Assembly: GCA_945869965.1 (NCBI GenBank)
Contig: CAMBRC010000005.1
Coordinates: 24,894 to 88,893, forward strand
Direction of reading: 5' to 3'
From: Asaia bogorensis
GTDB lineage: Bacteria; Pseudomonadota; Alphaproteobacteria; Acetobacterales; Acetobacteraceae
Length of the DNA: 64,000 nucleotides
The notes under the pieces were generated by a model, which was not told the DNA's origin, ran no database searches, and saw nothing but the letters and a program-made list of their open reading frames with translations. A program made the translations under genes and the position numbers. Positions 7,702 to 17,091 of this stretch are shown piece by piece. The number at the start of each line of letters is the position of its first letter. Positions within the stretch are counted from its first letter, which is position 1.

Positions 7702-8274
7702 ATGCCATACCGCAACACCGCCGCCGCCATCCTCGATTTCTGGTTCCAGGGGGACCCCGCCCTCTGGCGCGCCGACCCATGGTTCAAGAAAAGCGACGCC
7801 TTCGACACCGAAATCCGCACCCGCTTCGCCACCGCCCTCCAGGCCGCCCAGGACGGCACCCTCGACGCCTGGACCGCAACCCCTGACGGCACCCTGGCCC
7901 TCCTCCTCCTGCTCGACCAATTCGCCCGCAACATCCACCGCAACTCCCACCTCGCCTTCGCCGGCGACGCATACGCCCGCCGCATCGCCCGCGCCGCCAT
8001 CGCCAACGGCGCCGAAGACCGCCTCACCCCGGTCCAACGCGTCTTCCTCTATCTGCCCTTCGAACACTCGGAATCCCCCGAAGACCAGGACGATTCCATC
8101 CGCCTCTTCGAATCCCTTCCCCCATCCACCTGGCGCGAAAACGTCGTCCTCTACGCCCACAAGCACCGCGACGTGATCCGCGAATTCAACCGCTTCCCGC
8201 ACCGAAACGCCGCCCTCGGCCGAACCACCACCCCGGCCGAACAAGCCTGGCTGGATGCCGGCGGCGGCTTCTGA
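7702..8274 (+). CDS. DUF924 family protein
   Basis: A 190-residue cytoplasmic protein of the DUF924 family. Typical family features are the opening ILDFWFQGD segment, LLLLLDQFARNIHRNS in the middle, FLYLPFEHSESPEDQ, and YAHKHRDVIREFNRFPHRN near the C-terminus. Structures of the family show an all-helical, TPR-like fold; the biochemical role is unknown. Length is normal. GGGAG lies about eight bases upstream of the ATG at 7702. A possible operator and -10 lie 60 bases upstream. The next gene starts six bases after the stop and is likely in the same operon. Confidence 0.88.
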   Translation: MPYRNTAAAILDFWFQGDPALWRADPWFKKSDAFDTEIRTRFATALQAAQDGTLDAWTATPDGTLALLLLLDQFARNIHRNSHLAFAGDAYARRIARAAIANGAEDRLTPVQRVFLYLPFEHSESPEDQDDSIRLFESLPPSTWRENVVLYAHKHRDVIREFNRFPHRNAALGRTTTPAEQAWLDAGGGF

Positions 8275-8279
8275 AAGAC

Positions 8280-9386
8280 ATGAACATGCAGTCCAACCAG
8301 CGCTTCCATATCGCCGTCCTCCCCGGCGACGGCATCGGCCACGAAGTCATGGCCCCCTGCCTGCGCCTGCTCACCGCCGCAGCCGCGCGCTGCGGCGGTT
8401 TCGGCCTGGACTGGGACGAGAAGCCCGCCGGCGCCATGACCTACAAGGACACCGGCACCGCCCTGCCGCCCGACACCATGGCCACCGCCCGCCGCGCCGA
8501 CGCCATCCTGCTCGGCGCCATGGGCCTGCCCAGCATCCGCTACCCCGACGGCACCGAGATCGCCCCCCAGCTCGACCTCCGCTTCGACCTCGGCCTCTAT
8601 GCCGGCCTGCGCCCCGTCCGCGTCCTCCCCGGCATGACCCCGGTCCTCGCCGATCCCCGCGCCGCCACCATCGATTTCGTCCTGATCCGCGAAAGCACCG
8701 AGGGCCTCTTCGCCTCCCGCGGCAAAGGCACCATCACCGACGACCGCGAAGCCCGCGACACCATGCTGATCACCCGCGGCGTCAGCGAGCGCCTGTTCGA
8801 CTTCTCCTTCGCCCTCGCCGCCACCCGCAAGCGCCAGGGCCGGCCCGGCGTGGTCACCTGTGTCGACAAGGCCAATGTCTTCACCAGCTTCGCCTTCTTC
8901 CGCAAGATCTTCCACGAACGCGCCGCCCTGAACCCGGGCCTCGGCAATGAATGCGCCTATGTCGACGCCATGGCCCTGTTCATGCTCCGCCGCCCGTGGG
9001 ATCTCGATGTCCTGGTCACCGAAAACATGTTCGGCGACATCCTCTCCGATCTCGGCGCCGGCCTCATGGGCGGCCTCGGCTTCGCCCCCTCGGCCGATAT
9101 CGGCGACAGCCACGCCGTCTTCCAACCCTGCCACGGCACCGCCCCGGACATCGCCGGCCAAGGCCGCGCCAACCCGGTGGCGATGTTCCTCTCAGGCGCG
9201 ATGATGCTGGAATGGCTGGCCGAGAAACACGCTCTGCCCGAAGCGGCACGCGCCGGCGCCCTGGTCCGCGCCGCCATCGACACCGCCCTGGCCGCCGGCG
9301 CCCGCCCGATGGAAACCGGCGGAACCCTCGGCACCCTGGCCCTGACCGAAGCCGTCCTCGCCGCGATGGAAAACCTGCCGGCCTGA
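8280..9386 (+). CDS. isocitrate/isopropylmalate dehydrogenase family enzyme
   Basis: A 368-residue NAD(P)-dependent beta-decarboxylating 2-hydroxyacid dehydrogenase. Family hallmarks are AVLPGDGIGHEVM at the N-terminus, the RESTEGLF substrate loop (around residue 140), the lysine in VDKANVF, the metal-binding TENMFGDILSDLGAGLMGGLG, and the cofactor-binding CHGTAPDIAGQGRANP. The sequence resembles 3-isopropylmalate dehydrogenase but is more divergent than a housekeeping LeuB, and no leu genes are nearby, so another 2-hydroxydicarboxylate substrate is equally likely. Start at 8280 is just after the DUF924 stop with GAAAG upstream; an ATG two codons later is an alternative. A second family member lies at 48.7 kb. 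Confidence 0.82.
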   Translation: MNMQSNQRFHIAVLPGDGIGHEVMAPCLRLLTAAAARCGGFGLDWDEKPAGAMTYKDTGTALPPDTMATARRADAILLGAMGLPSIRYPDGTEIAPQLDLRFDLGLYAGLRPVRVLPGMTPVLADPRAATIDFVLIRESTEGLFASRGKGTITDDREARDTMLITRGVSERLFDFSFALAATRKRQGRPGVVTCVDKANVFTSFAFFRKIFHERAALNPGLGNECAYVDAMALFMLRRPWDLDVLVTENMFGDILSDLGAGLMGGLGFAPSADIGDSHAVFQPCHGTAPDIAGQGRANPVAMFLSGAMMLEWLAEKHALPEAARAGALVRAAIDTALAAGARPMETGGTLGTLALTEAVLAAMENLPA

Positions 9387-9396
9387 TCCTGCCAGC

Positions 9397-10044
9397 CTAT
9401 CCCGGCGCCAGCCCGATCTCGCCCTCGAACGCCGCCAAAAAATCCGCCAAAAACTGCGTCCGCTCCCGCGCCAACCGTGCCCCCGTCGCCGTCTGGAACC
9501 CGCCCTCCAGCGTCAACAGCTTGGTGCGGAAATGGTCGATCGCAAACGCCCGGTCGTCATACCCCCGCCGCTCCCCCCGGGGATCGTCCCGGTCATACAA
9601 CGCCGAACCCATCCGCCCCGCCGTATAGAAACACCGCGCCACCCCAATCGCCCCGATCGCCTCCAGCCGATCGGCATCCTGAAGGATCCGTGCCTCCACC
9701 GTCACCGGCGCAATCCCCGCCGAAAAACTATGCGCCTCGATCGCGTGCGCCACCGCCTCGATCCGCGACCGCTCCCAGCCCATCTCGCCCAGGATCCCCC
9801 GCCCCCGTTCCGCCGCCAACCGCGACGCCTGGCTGCGCAGCGGCGACGACTTCTCGACATGCACGCAATCATGCAACAGCACCGAAGCCGCCAGCACCTC
9901 GCCATCCCCACCCTCGACAGCAAGGATCACCCGCGCATTGGCCCACACCCGGGCCAGATGCCCGACATCATGCGACCCGTCATCACCCCCCGCTACCAGC
10001 GGCACCAACCGCCCGGCCAACAACCCAAAAGGAGAAAACACCAT
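9397..10044 (-). CDS. HD-domain phosphohydrolase
   Basis: A 215-residue protein with the metal-binding HD signature: HDVGHLARV near residue 25, VLLHDCVHVE near residue 57, and DADRLEAIGAIGVAR near residue 124. This arrangement matches the single-domain HD hydrolases related to E. coli YedJ, which act on nucleotides or other phosphate esters. The substrate is unknown. It is convergent with the preceding dehydrogenase gene with ten bases between the stops. GGGGGCG is just upstream of the ATG. The gene lies 17 bases after the stop of the next minus-strand gene, so the two are probably co-transcribed. Confidence 0.85.
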   Translation of the reverse strand: MVFSPFGLLAGRLVPLVAGGDDGSHDVGHLARVWANARVILAVEGGDGEVLAASVLLHDCVHVEKSSPLRSQASRLAAERGRGILGEMGWERSRIEAVAHAIEAHSFSAGIAPVTVEARILQDADRLEAIGAIGVARCFYTAGRMGSALYDRDDPRGERRGYDDRAFAIDHFRTKLLTLEGGFQTATGARLARERTQFLADFLAAFEGEIGLAPG

Positions 10045-10061
10045 CGCCCCCGCTCAACTGC

Positions 10062-11057
10062 CTACCACGACATCGACTGCACCGGCACCGGCGCAGTGCG
10101 CGAACTGCGCCCCGGCGACGCCGCCGACGTCCACTCGGTGACCGGCATATAGCGCGGCGCCAGGAACTGATAGGTGCGCGAGATCAAATCCCACTGCACA
10201 TCCTCGCCCCGTTCGGCATCGCTCCACCCGTCCAGGATCGGCTGCCAGGCCCGCTGGGCGCGATACAGCTGGTCCCGGTTGGACCGGATGAACGCCTGCT
10301 GGCCTTCCATGTTGCGCAGCGAATTCATCACCTCCCCGGTCTGCACCGCCACCTCGTCAAAACGGGCCACGAACTGCTCGCGCGCGGTATGGGCCAGCCG
10401 TAACACCCGGTTCAGCGTCTCCTGGCGCTGGCTATCGCCGCGCTGCGTCGCCACGATCCGCTCAAGCCGCCCCGTCATCATCTGCACCACCCGCAACAGC
10501 CGGTCGCGCAACGCCTCGATGTACGCCAGCTCACCGGCCAACGCCTCGACCAACGCCACCACGGCATCCTTGCTCGCGAGGCCAAGCTCGGTGGCGGCAC
10601 GCTCGAACGCCAGTTGAACCTGCTGGCGCAACGCCGGCTCGGTCTCCAATCGCGCAATCGGATCGCCCTTGGCCGGATCGGCGGCATCGGGATCGATCCA
10701 CGACAGCAGCTGCAACTTGACGATGCTGAAGGCGCGCTTGCGATGCTCGGCCGTCGGCTCCCAACTGGCCTGCCCGCTCAGCACCTCGCTGGGCAGCCGG
10801 TCGCCCAGGCTGAGACCACAGACGTAGTCAAGGCTCTCGGCGATCAGCCCCAGCATCCGCCCGTCCGGGCTGTCATCGCCGATGCCGAATTCCCGTTGCA
10901 ACGCCCGCAACGGCACGATCGCCTCGCGTTCGCCCAGGGTCACCACCATCACCGGCGTGCCATCGGCCCGGGCCCGGCGAAAACTGACGGTGCCAAGCAT
11001 GGTGAAAACCTGGTGCTTCAGAACGCACCGGTCAGGGAGGGCGTCATCGCTGGTCAT
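10062..11057 (-). CDS. uncharacterised helical protein beside an EAL phosphodiesterase
   Basis: A 331-residue cytoplasmic protein that I do not recognise. It begins with a short beta-rich segment (residues 15-50, VMVVTLGEREAIVPL), followed by a long, mostly helical region with heptad-like stretches (about residues 140-280, including ALAGELAYIEALRDRLLRVV) that probably form a coiled coil. No enzymatic motif is visible. The C-terminal 20 residues are Ser/Pro-rich and likely disordered. It is divergent from the EAL-domain phosphodiesterase gene with a 162-base gap, which suggests a link to c-di-GMP signalling; that is inference from position only. It is followed by the HD hydrolase gene on the same strand. 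Confidence 0.7.
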   Translation of the reverse strand: MTSDDALPDRCVLKHQVFTMLGTVSFRRARADGTPVMVVTLGEREAIVPLRALQREFGIGDDSPDGRMLGLIAESLDYVCGLSLGDRLPSEVLSGQASWEPTAEHRKRAFSIVKLQLLSWIDPDAADPAKGDPIARLETEPALRQQVQLAFERAATELGLASKDAVVALVEALAGELAYIEALRDRLLRVVQMMTGRLERIVATQRGDSQRQETLNRVLRLAHTAREQFVARFDEVAVQTGEVMNSLRNMEGQQAFIRSNRDQLYRAQRAWQPILDGWSDAERGEDVQWDLISRTYQFLAPRYMPVTEWTSAASPGRSSRTAPVPVQSMSW

Positions 11058-11219
11058 GCTCGGCCTCGTCGTACCGGACCACTCTCACCTGCCGGGCTTA
11101 AGGCAGGATGAACGCCGCCTTTTGCAGGCCATGCGGGGCTGAACAAAAAAGATACGCAGCGAAAGGAACCATCAAGGAATGGAGCTTAAATTGAGATTAT
11201 CCTATTTTGTGAGACTATC

Positions 11220-12071
11220 ATGCGTTCTGTTCCATACCACGATCTGCCTCCCAACGGGCGCAGCCGGCGCGTCCCACCACCGCCGAGCGAGTCCCATGCC
11301 GAGCGGGCCCATCTCCGCCGGCTCCGGCGCGACCTGACCGAGGCCACCGAGCACGAGGGGTTTATCCTGTTTTATCAGCCCCGTATCGCCTTGCGCAGCG
11401 GAACCATCGTCGGTGGCGAGGCGTTGATCCGCTGGCCGCATCGCAAGCGCGGGCTGATGGCCGCCGGCTCGTTCATCCCGGTGGCCGAGCAATCCGGCCT
11501 GATCACCGATATCGGCGCCTGGGTCATGCGTGCCGCCTGTATCGCCGCCACGGGCTGGGCCCCGGCCATCCGTGTCTCGGTCAACGTCTCGGCGCGCCAG
11601 CTTCAGGACCAGGAGCTGCTGCGCCAGATCGGCGAATCGCTGGACGCTTCGGGGCTCGAGCCCGAACGGCTGGAAATCGAACTGTCCGAGGCGATCCTGA
11701 TGGACGACAACCTCGACACCCTGCTGGCCCTGTCGGCCATCCGCGACCTCGGCGTCGGCATCACGCTTGATGATTTCGGCTCCGGCGTCGCCAGCCTGGC
11801 GATGCTCAAGCGTCTGCCGCTGGAACAGATCAAGCTCGATCGCGCCCTGGTCCGCACCTTGCCGGACGATGCCGAGGACGTCGCCATCGTCCAGGCCATT
11901 GTCGACACCAGCCATGCCCTCGGCCTCGGCGTGGTCGCCGAAGGGATCGAAACCGAAGCCCAACGCAGCCTGTTGACCGCGATGGGCTGCGACCACGGCC
12001 AGGGCTACCTATTCAGCCAACCCCTGCCCGAGGACCAGTTCCGCCAACGCCTGGGCAAGCGCGCCGCCTGA
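11220..12071 (+). CDS. EAL-domain cyclic-di-GMP phosphodiesterase
   Basis: A 283-residue protein consisting of about 35 basic, Pro-rich residues and a complete EAL domain. All catalytic landmarks are present: GGEALIRW (the EAL motif), NVSARQL, ELSEAIL, LDDFGSGVASL, QIKLDRALV, VVAEGIETEAQ and GHGQGYLFSQPL-like GCDHGQGYLFSQ. It should therefore hydrolyse c-di-GMP to pGpG. There is no GGDEF, sensory or membrane domain, so control must come from partners or expression. The upstream region is unusually A/T-rich for this genome, and there is no obvious ribosome-binding site before the ATG. The uncharacterised gene at 10062-11057 is divergent from it and might be a partner. Confidence 0.92.
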   Translation: MRSVPYHDLPPNGRSRRVPPPPSESHAERAHLRRLRRDLTEATEHEGFILFYQPRIALRSGTIVGGEALIRWPHRKRGLMAAGSFIPVAEQSGLITDIGAWVMRAACIAATGWAPAIRVSVNVSARQLQDQELLRQIGESLDASGLEPERLEIELSEAILMDDNLDTLLALSAIRDLGVGITLDDFGSGVASLAMLKRLPLEQIKLDRALVRTLPDDAEDVAIVQAIVDTSHALGLGVVAEGIETEAQRSLLTAMGCDHGQGYLFSQPLPEDQFRQRLGKRAA

Positions 12072-12112
12072 TCTGCTTGCGCCGGACGGGCCGGACGGCC
12101 CATAGAGACCGG

Positions 12113-12394
12113 GTGAATACCACCTTGCTCGAAGACTTCCTGTTGACCCACCTGCGCGAGCAGGCTCCCGCCTCGGTCGATCCGGTCCAGGTCGCCCGCG
12201 CCTTCCAGGCCGCCACGCAACCAGAAGACCGCGCCCCCGAGGCCTGGCACCGCCACCTCTCGGCGGTAAGGCGCATGGCGCTGCGCCTGGCCGGGGATGG
12301 GCGGGTCGAGGTGCTGCGCAAGGGCAAGCCGGTACCGGCCGCCGAAGCCCGTGGGGTGATCCGGCTGCGCCTGCCGGCGGTGAGCGCGCCATGA
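12113..12394 (+). CDS. DUF3253 domain protein
   Basis: A small cytoplasmic protein of about 93 residues matching the DUF3253 family, with a winged-helix-like layout: LLEDFLLTHLREQ, SVDPVQVARAF, then VRRMALRLAGDGRVEVLRKGKPV and the closing RGVIRLRLP. Function is unknown; the fold suggests DNA or protein binding. The GTG at 12113 is chosen because homology starts directly after it; a TTG start at 12077 would add 12 residues. The stop overlaps the start of the next gene by four bases (ATGA), indicating translational coupling with the lipoprotein. Confidence 0.72.
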   Translation: MNTTLLEDFLLTHLREQAPASVDPVQVARAFQAATQPEDRAPEAWHRHLSAVRRMALRLAGDGRVEVLRKGKPVPAAEARGVIRLRLPAVSAP

Positions 12395-12855
12395 AGCGCC
12401 TGCTGCCGTTGTTACTCGCGCTGTTGCTGCCGGGCTGCCGCGGCACTGGCGCCGAAGGGCTCGCCCCGCCAGTGGCGCTCGACTTCGCCGCACTCGTCCG
12501 GCCATCCACGCCGAACACCGCGCTGGCAGCACCTGCGGGGTTTTCGCCGGCGCCTGACCTGGTCACGCAGCCCTATCGCACCGATCCCGACCGGCTGTTC
12601 ACCAGCATCCGCGCCGTCGCCCTGGCCCAGGAGCGGACCTTCGCGCATGGCGATGCCGGTGCGGCGCGACAGGCGCATTTCGTCGCCCGCAGCGCCCTAC
12701 TGAACTATCCCGACCTGATCACGGTCCAGGTCACGCCGGAGTCCGGGCTGATTCTGTGGTCGCGCAGCATCTACGGCCGCTCGGATTTCGGCGTGAACCA
12801 AGCCCGGCTGACGGCCTGGCTCGCCGCGTTGGACGCGGCACTGGCCGCGCCCTGA
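12391..12855 (+). CDS. DUF1499 family lipoprotein
   Basis: A 154-residue predicted lipoprotein. The N-terminus is a lipoprotein signal peptide (MKRLLPLLLALLLPGC) with the modified cysteine at residue 16. The mature part matches DUF1499: a segment with YRTDPDRLFTSIRAVAL, a short LITVQVTPESGLILWSRS strand pair, and the characteristic GRSDFGVNQARLTAWLAAL end. The family is common in proteobacterial envelopes and its role is unknown. The protein is somewhat short and lacks a recognisable extra membrane domain. It overlaps the DUF3253 gene by four bases, so the two are translated together. Confidence 0.8.
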   Translation: MKRLLPLLLALLLPGCRGTGAEGLAPPVALDFAALVRPSTPNTALAAPAGFSPAPDLVTQPYRTDPDRLFTSIRAVALAQERTFAHGDAGAARQAHFVARSALLNYPDLITVQVTPESGLILWSRSIYGRSDFGVNQARLTAWLAALDAALAAP

Positions 12856-12876
12856 TCGAATTTTTGTGCGACTGAT

Positions 12877-13017
12877 CTAGCAGCGAGTGATCCAGCCGGA
12901 GGTGGTGTAGACGCGGCTGCACTTGGACTGCGCCTCGGCATCGCCGGCGGTCAACACGGGGACTGCAACGGCGGCCAGCAGAGCCAGGGCCAGAGCGAAA
13001 GCGGTTTTGCGCAGCAT
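12877..13017 (-). CDS. small secreted cysteine-containing peptide
   Basis: A 46-residue product with a clear Sec signal peptide: MLRK, a hydrophobic stretch (AFALALALLAAVAVPVL), and a likely cleavage after AEAQ. The mature peptide would be only about 17 residues (SKCSRVYTTSGWITRC) with cysteines near both ends that could form a disulfide. The start at 13017 is preferred over one three codons upstream because AAAAGGA is then about nine bases away. Short proteins of this type, with a signal peptide and a few cysteines, are frequent and unnamed in alphaproteobacteria. No function can be given. Confidence 0.6.
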   Translation of the reverse strand: MLRKTAFALALALLAAVAVPVLTAGDAEAQSKCSRVYTTSGWITRC

Positions 13018-13159
13018 CGGATGCATTCCTTTTCGGGCGCCCGCACGGGACGCGGTTTCGTATCGACGGCCCCCCGAGTCGCCACGGCGACGCAAAGGTA
13101 AGCAACCACTAGTCCTCGGCCGCCCATTCCGGCAAGCGCCTGCGTCGCAAAAATGCGCG

Positions 13160-15058
<1,899 letters not shown>

Positions 15059-15066
15059 CGCCGGGC

Positions 15067-15351
15067 TCAGGGCGTGCGGACGATGATCTCCACCCGGCGC
15101 GCCTCTTCGGCGGTGCCGACGGTGTTCACCTCGCCCTCGCCGACACGCATCAGCCGGGCGGGCGCGATCCCGCCGGCGGCCATCAGGTCCTTGCTCTGTT
15201 GGACGCGCAGCAGCGAAAGCTGGAGATTCGTCTGCTGGCTGTCATCGGTGCTGGCGAAGCCGATGAACTTCCCGTTCGCCAGGGCAGGCGGGGCGGCGAA
15301 TGCCAGCAGAGTGGCGAACAGGGCACCCATGATCGTCAAACGGCGGCGCAT
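15067..15351 (-). CDS. small periplasmic protein with truncated OmpA-like domain
   Basis: A 94-residue protein with a Sec signal peptide (MRRRLTIMGALFATLLAF, cleavage after ALA). The mature part, FIGFASTDDSQQTNLQLSLL, followed by QQSKDLMAAGGI, RVGEGE and EARRVEIIVRTP, follows the pattern of the second half of the OmpA C-terminal peptidoglycan-binding domain (GxAD...N..LS..RA..V...L...GI...GxGE...RRVEI). The first half of the usual domain is absent. It may bind peptidoglycan weakly or be a remnant. The start at 15351 has GGGAGA about eight bases upstream. It lies just upstream of recQ on the same strand. Confidence 0.6.
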   Translation of the reverse strand: MRRRLTIMGALFATLLAFAAPPALANGKFIGFASTDDSQQTNLQLSLLRVQQSKDLMAAGGIAPARLMRVGEGEVNTVGTAEEARRVEIIVRTP

Positions 15352-15441
15352 ACCCGATTCTCCCTGGCACATCCTGATGCGCCTAGGTGCGCCACACCGC
15401 GCCGCCGCGTCAATGTCGAACCCCCTGGCGCCAAGGCAGGG

Positions 15442-17091
15442 TCAGCCGGCGGCGGCCACCGCCCGGCCGCCGGACAGCCGCCAGATCCGGTCCAGCCGCT
15501 CGACGCCGATCAGCCGGTGGGCGATCAGCAACACCGTGCGCCCCTCGGCGGCGGCGTTCAGCGCCTGGAAGAATTCGCGCTCGGTGGCGGCGTCCAGCCC
15601 GGCGCAGGGCTCGTCCAGCACCAGCACCGGCGCGTCGGACAGCAGCGCGCGGGCCAGTGCCAGGCGGCGCCCCTGGCCACCCGAGAAGCCCATGCCGCCC
15701 TCGCCGACCCAAGTGTCCAGCCCGTCCGGCAGGGCGCCCACGAGCTCGTCGATCCGCGCCGCCGCCAGTGCCGCCCAGAGCTTTGCATCGTCAACCACGG
15801 TGCCGGCCAATGCTCCGTCGGCGGGCGCGCCGAGGAGAAGGTTGGCGCGGATGGTGTCGCTGAACAGGTGCGTCGCCTGGCTGAGCCAGGCACAGCGCGC
15901 CCGCATTGCGGCGTCGTCCAGCGTGGCGATATCGACGCCGCCGAGCAGCACCCGTCCGGCGCCGGGGCTGGCGACCTTCAGCAATAGCGCGGCCAGGGTT
16001 GATTTGCCGGCGCCGGACGGGCCGAGCAAGGCGACGCGGCTGCCCTGCGGGATATCCAGCGTCAGGCCGTCGAAGACCGGAGGGCGGTCGGCGGCCCAAG
16101 CGAAGTGGACCGCGTCGAAGCGGATGGCGCTGCCGGCGGGCATCGCCGCGCGGGCGGGCGCCGGGGGCAACGGGGCATCGGCGATCTCCACCACCCGCGC
16201 CGCCGCCTGTGCCGCATGGCCGGCCGCCACGCCGACACGCGGCAGCACGGCCACCGCCTCGAACGCCGCCACCACCAGGAAGGCGATGCCGGCCAAAGCC
16301 GCCCCGCCGTCCAGCAACAGCGCCACCAGCACCGCCAGCAGTGCTGCCTGTCCGGCCAGGAATGAAGCCGCACCAGCCAGCGCGGCGCGCGCGGCCAGAT
16401 CGTGCTGGGCGGCCAGCAGCCGGGCTTCGCGCCCCTGCACGGTGGCCAGCATGCGGCCCTCGGCACCGAAGGCGCGCACCTCGCGCAGGCCGGTCAGCGT
16501 GTCCAGGCACGCCACGCGCAGCCCGGCAAAAGCGCCGGCGATGCGCCCGCCGGCCCGCCAGCTCATCCGTGCCGCCAGCAGCGGCAGCCCAAAGGCGGCA
16601 AGCGCGAACAGGACCGCCACCACCCCGGCCAGCCAGACGCTGTGCAAGCCGATCCACCACGCCAGCACCGGCAGCAGCACCGCCGCCCCGGCCAGCGGCA
16701 CCACGATGCGGATGTAGAGGATGTCCAGCGCCTCGATATCGTTGACCAGGCGCGACAGCACGTCGCCCGCCTGGCGAAACCCCAACCCCCCGGCCGCGCG
16801 CGCCGCCAGCCCGCGAAAGAACCACACCCGCAGCGCCGCCAGCGCGCGAAACAGCGCGTCGTGCGTGGCCATGCGCTCGGCATAGCGCAAAGCGATGCGC
16901 AGCAGCCCCAGCGTGCGCAGCGCCAGCAGCGTGGCCAGGGTGCCGCCAACTGCCGCCGCCGCCACCATCCCGCCCGACTGCGTCATCAGCAGCAGCAGCG
17001 CCGCCAGCGCCGCCAGCGACAGCCCCACCCCACCCAGCAGCGCCGCCGCCTGGGGGCGCCAGAGCCCGATGATGCGCCATAGCGGGCTCAT
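15442..17091 (-). CDS. cydC: thiol reductant ABC exporter subunit CydC
   Basis: A 549-residue half-transporter: six membrane helices in the first 300 residues and an ABC ATPase domain at the C-terminus with Walker A GPSGAGKST, signature FSGGQGRRLALARALL and Walker B VLVLDEPCAGLD. Together with CydD it exports cysteine and glutathione to the periplasm and is needed for assembly of cytochrome bd oxidase. The family-typical switch LSQATHLFSDTIRANLLLG is present. The start overlaps the cydD stop by four bases (ATGA), so they are translated together. The cydAB oxidase genes that often accompany this pair are not in the window. Confidence 0.9.
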   Translation of the reverse strand: MSPLWRIIGLWRPQAAALLGGVGLSLAALAALLLLMTQSGGMVAAAAVGGTLATLLALRTLGLLRIALRYAERMATHDALFRALAALRVWFFRGLAARAAGGLGFRQAGDVLSRLVNDIEALDILYIRIVVPLAGAAVLLPVLAWWIGLHSVWLAGVVAVLFALAAFGLPLLAARMSWRAGGRIAGAFAGLRVACLDTLTGLREVRAFGAEGRMLATVQGREARLLAAQHDLAARAALAGAASFLAGQAALLAVLVALLLDGGAALAGIAFLVVAAFEAVAVLPRVGVAAGHAAQAAARVVEIADAPLPPAPARAAMPAGSAIRFDAVHFAWAADRPPVFDGLTLDIPQGSRVALLGPSGAGKSTLAALLLKVASPGAGRVLLGGVDIATLDDAAMRARCAWLSQATHLFSDTIRANLLLGAPADGALAGTVVDDAKLWAALAAARIDELVGALPDGLDTWVGEGGMGFSGGQGRRLALARALLSDAPVLVLDEPCAGLDAATEREFFQALNAAAEGRTVLLIAHRLIGVERLDRIWRLSGGRAVAAAG

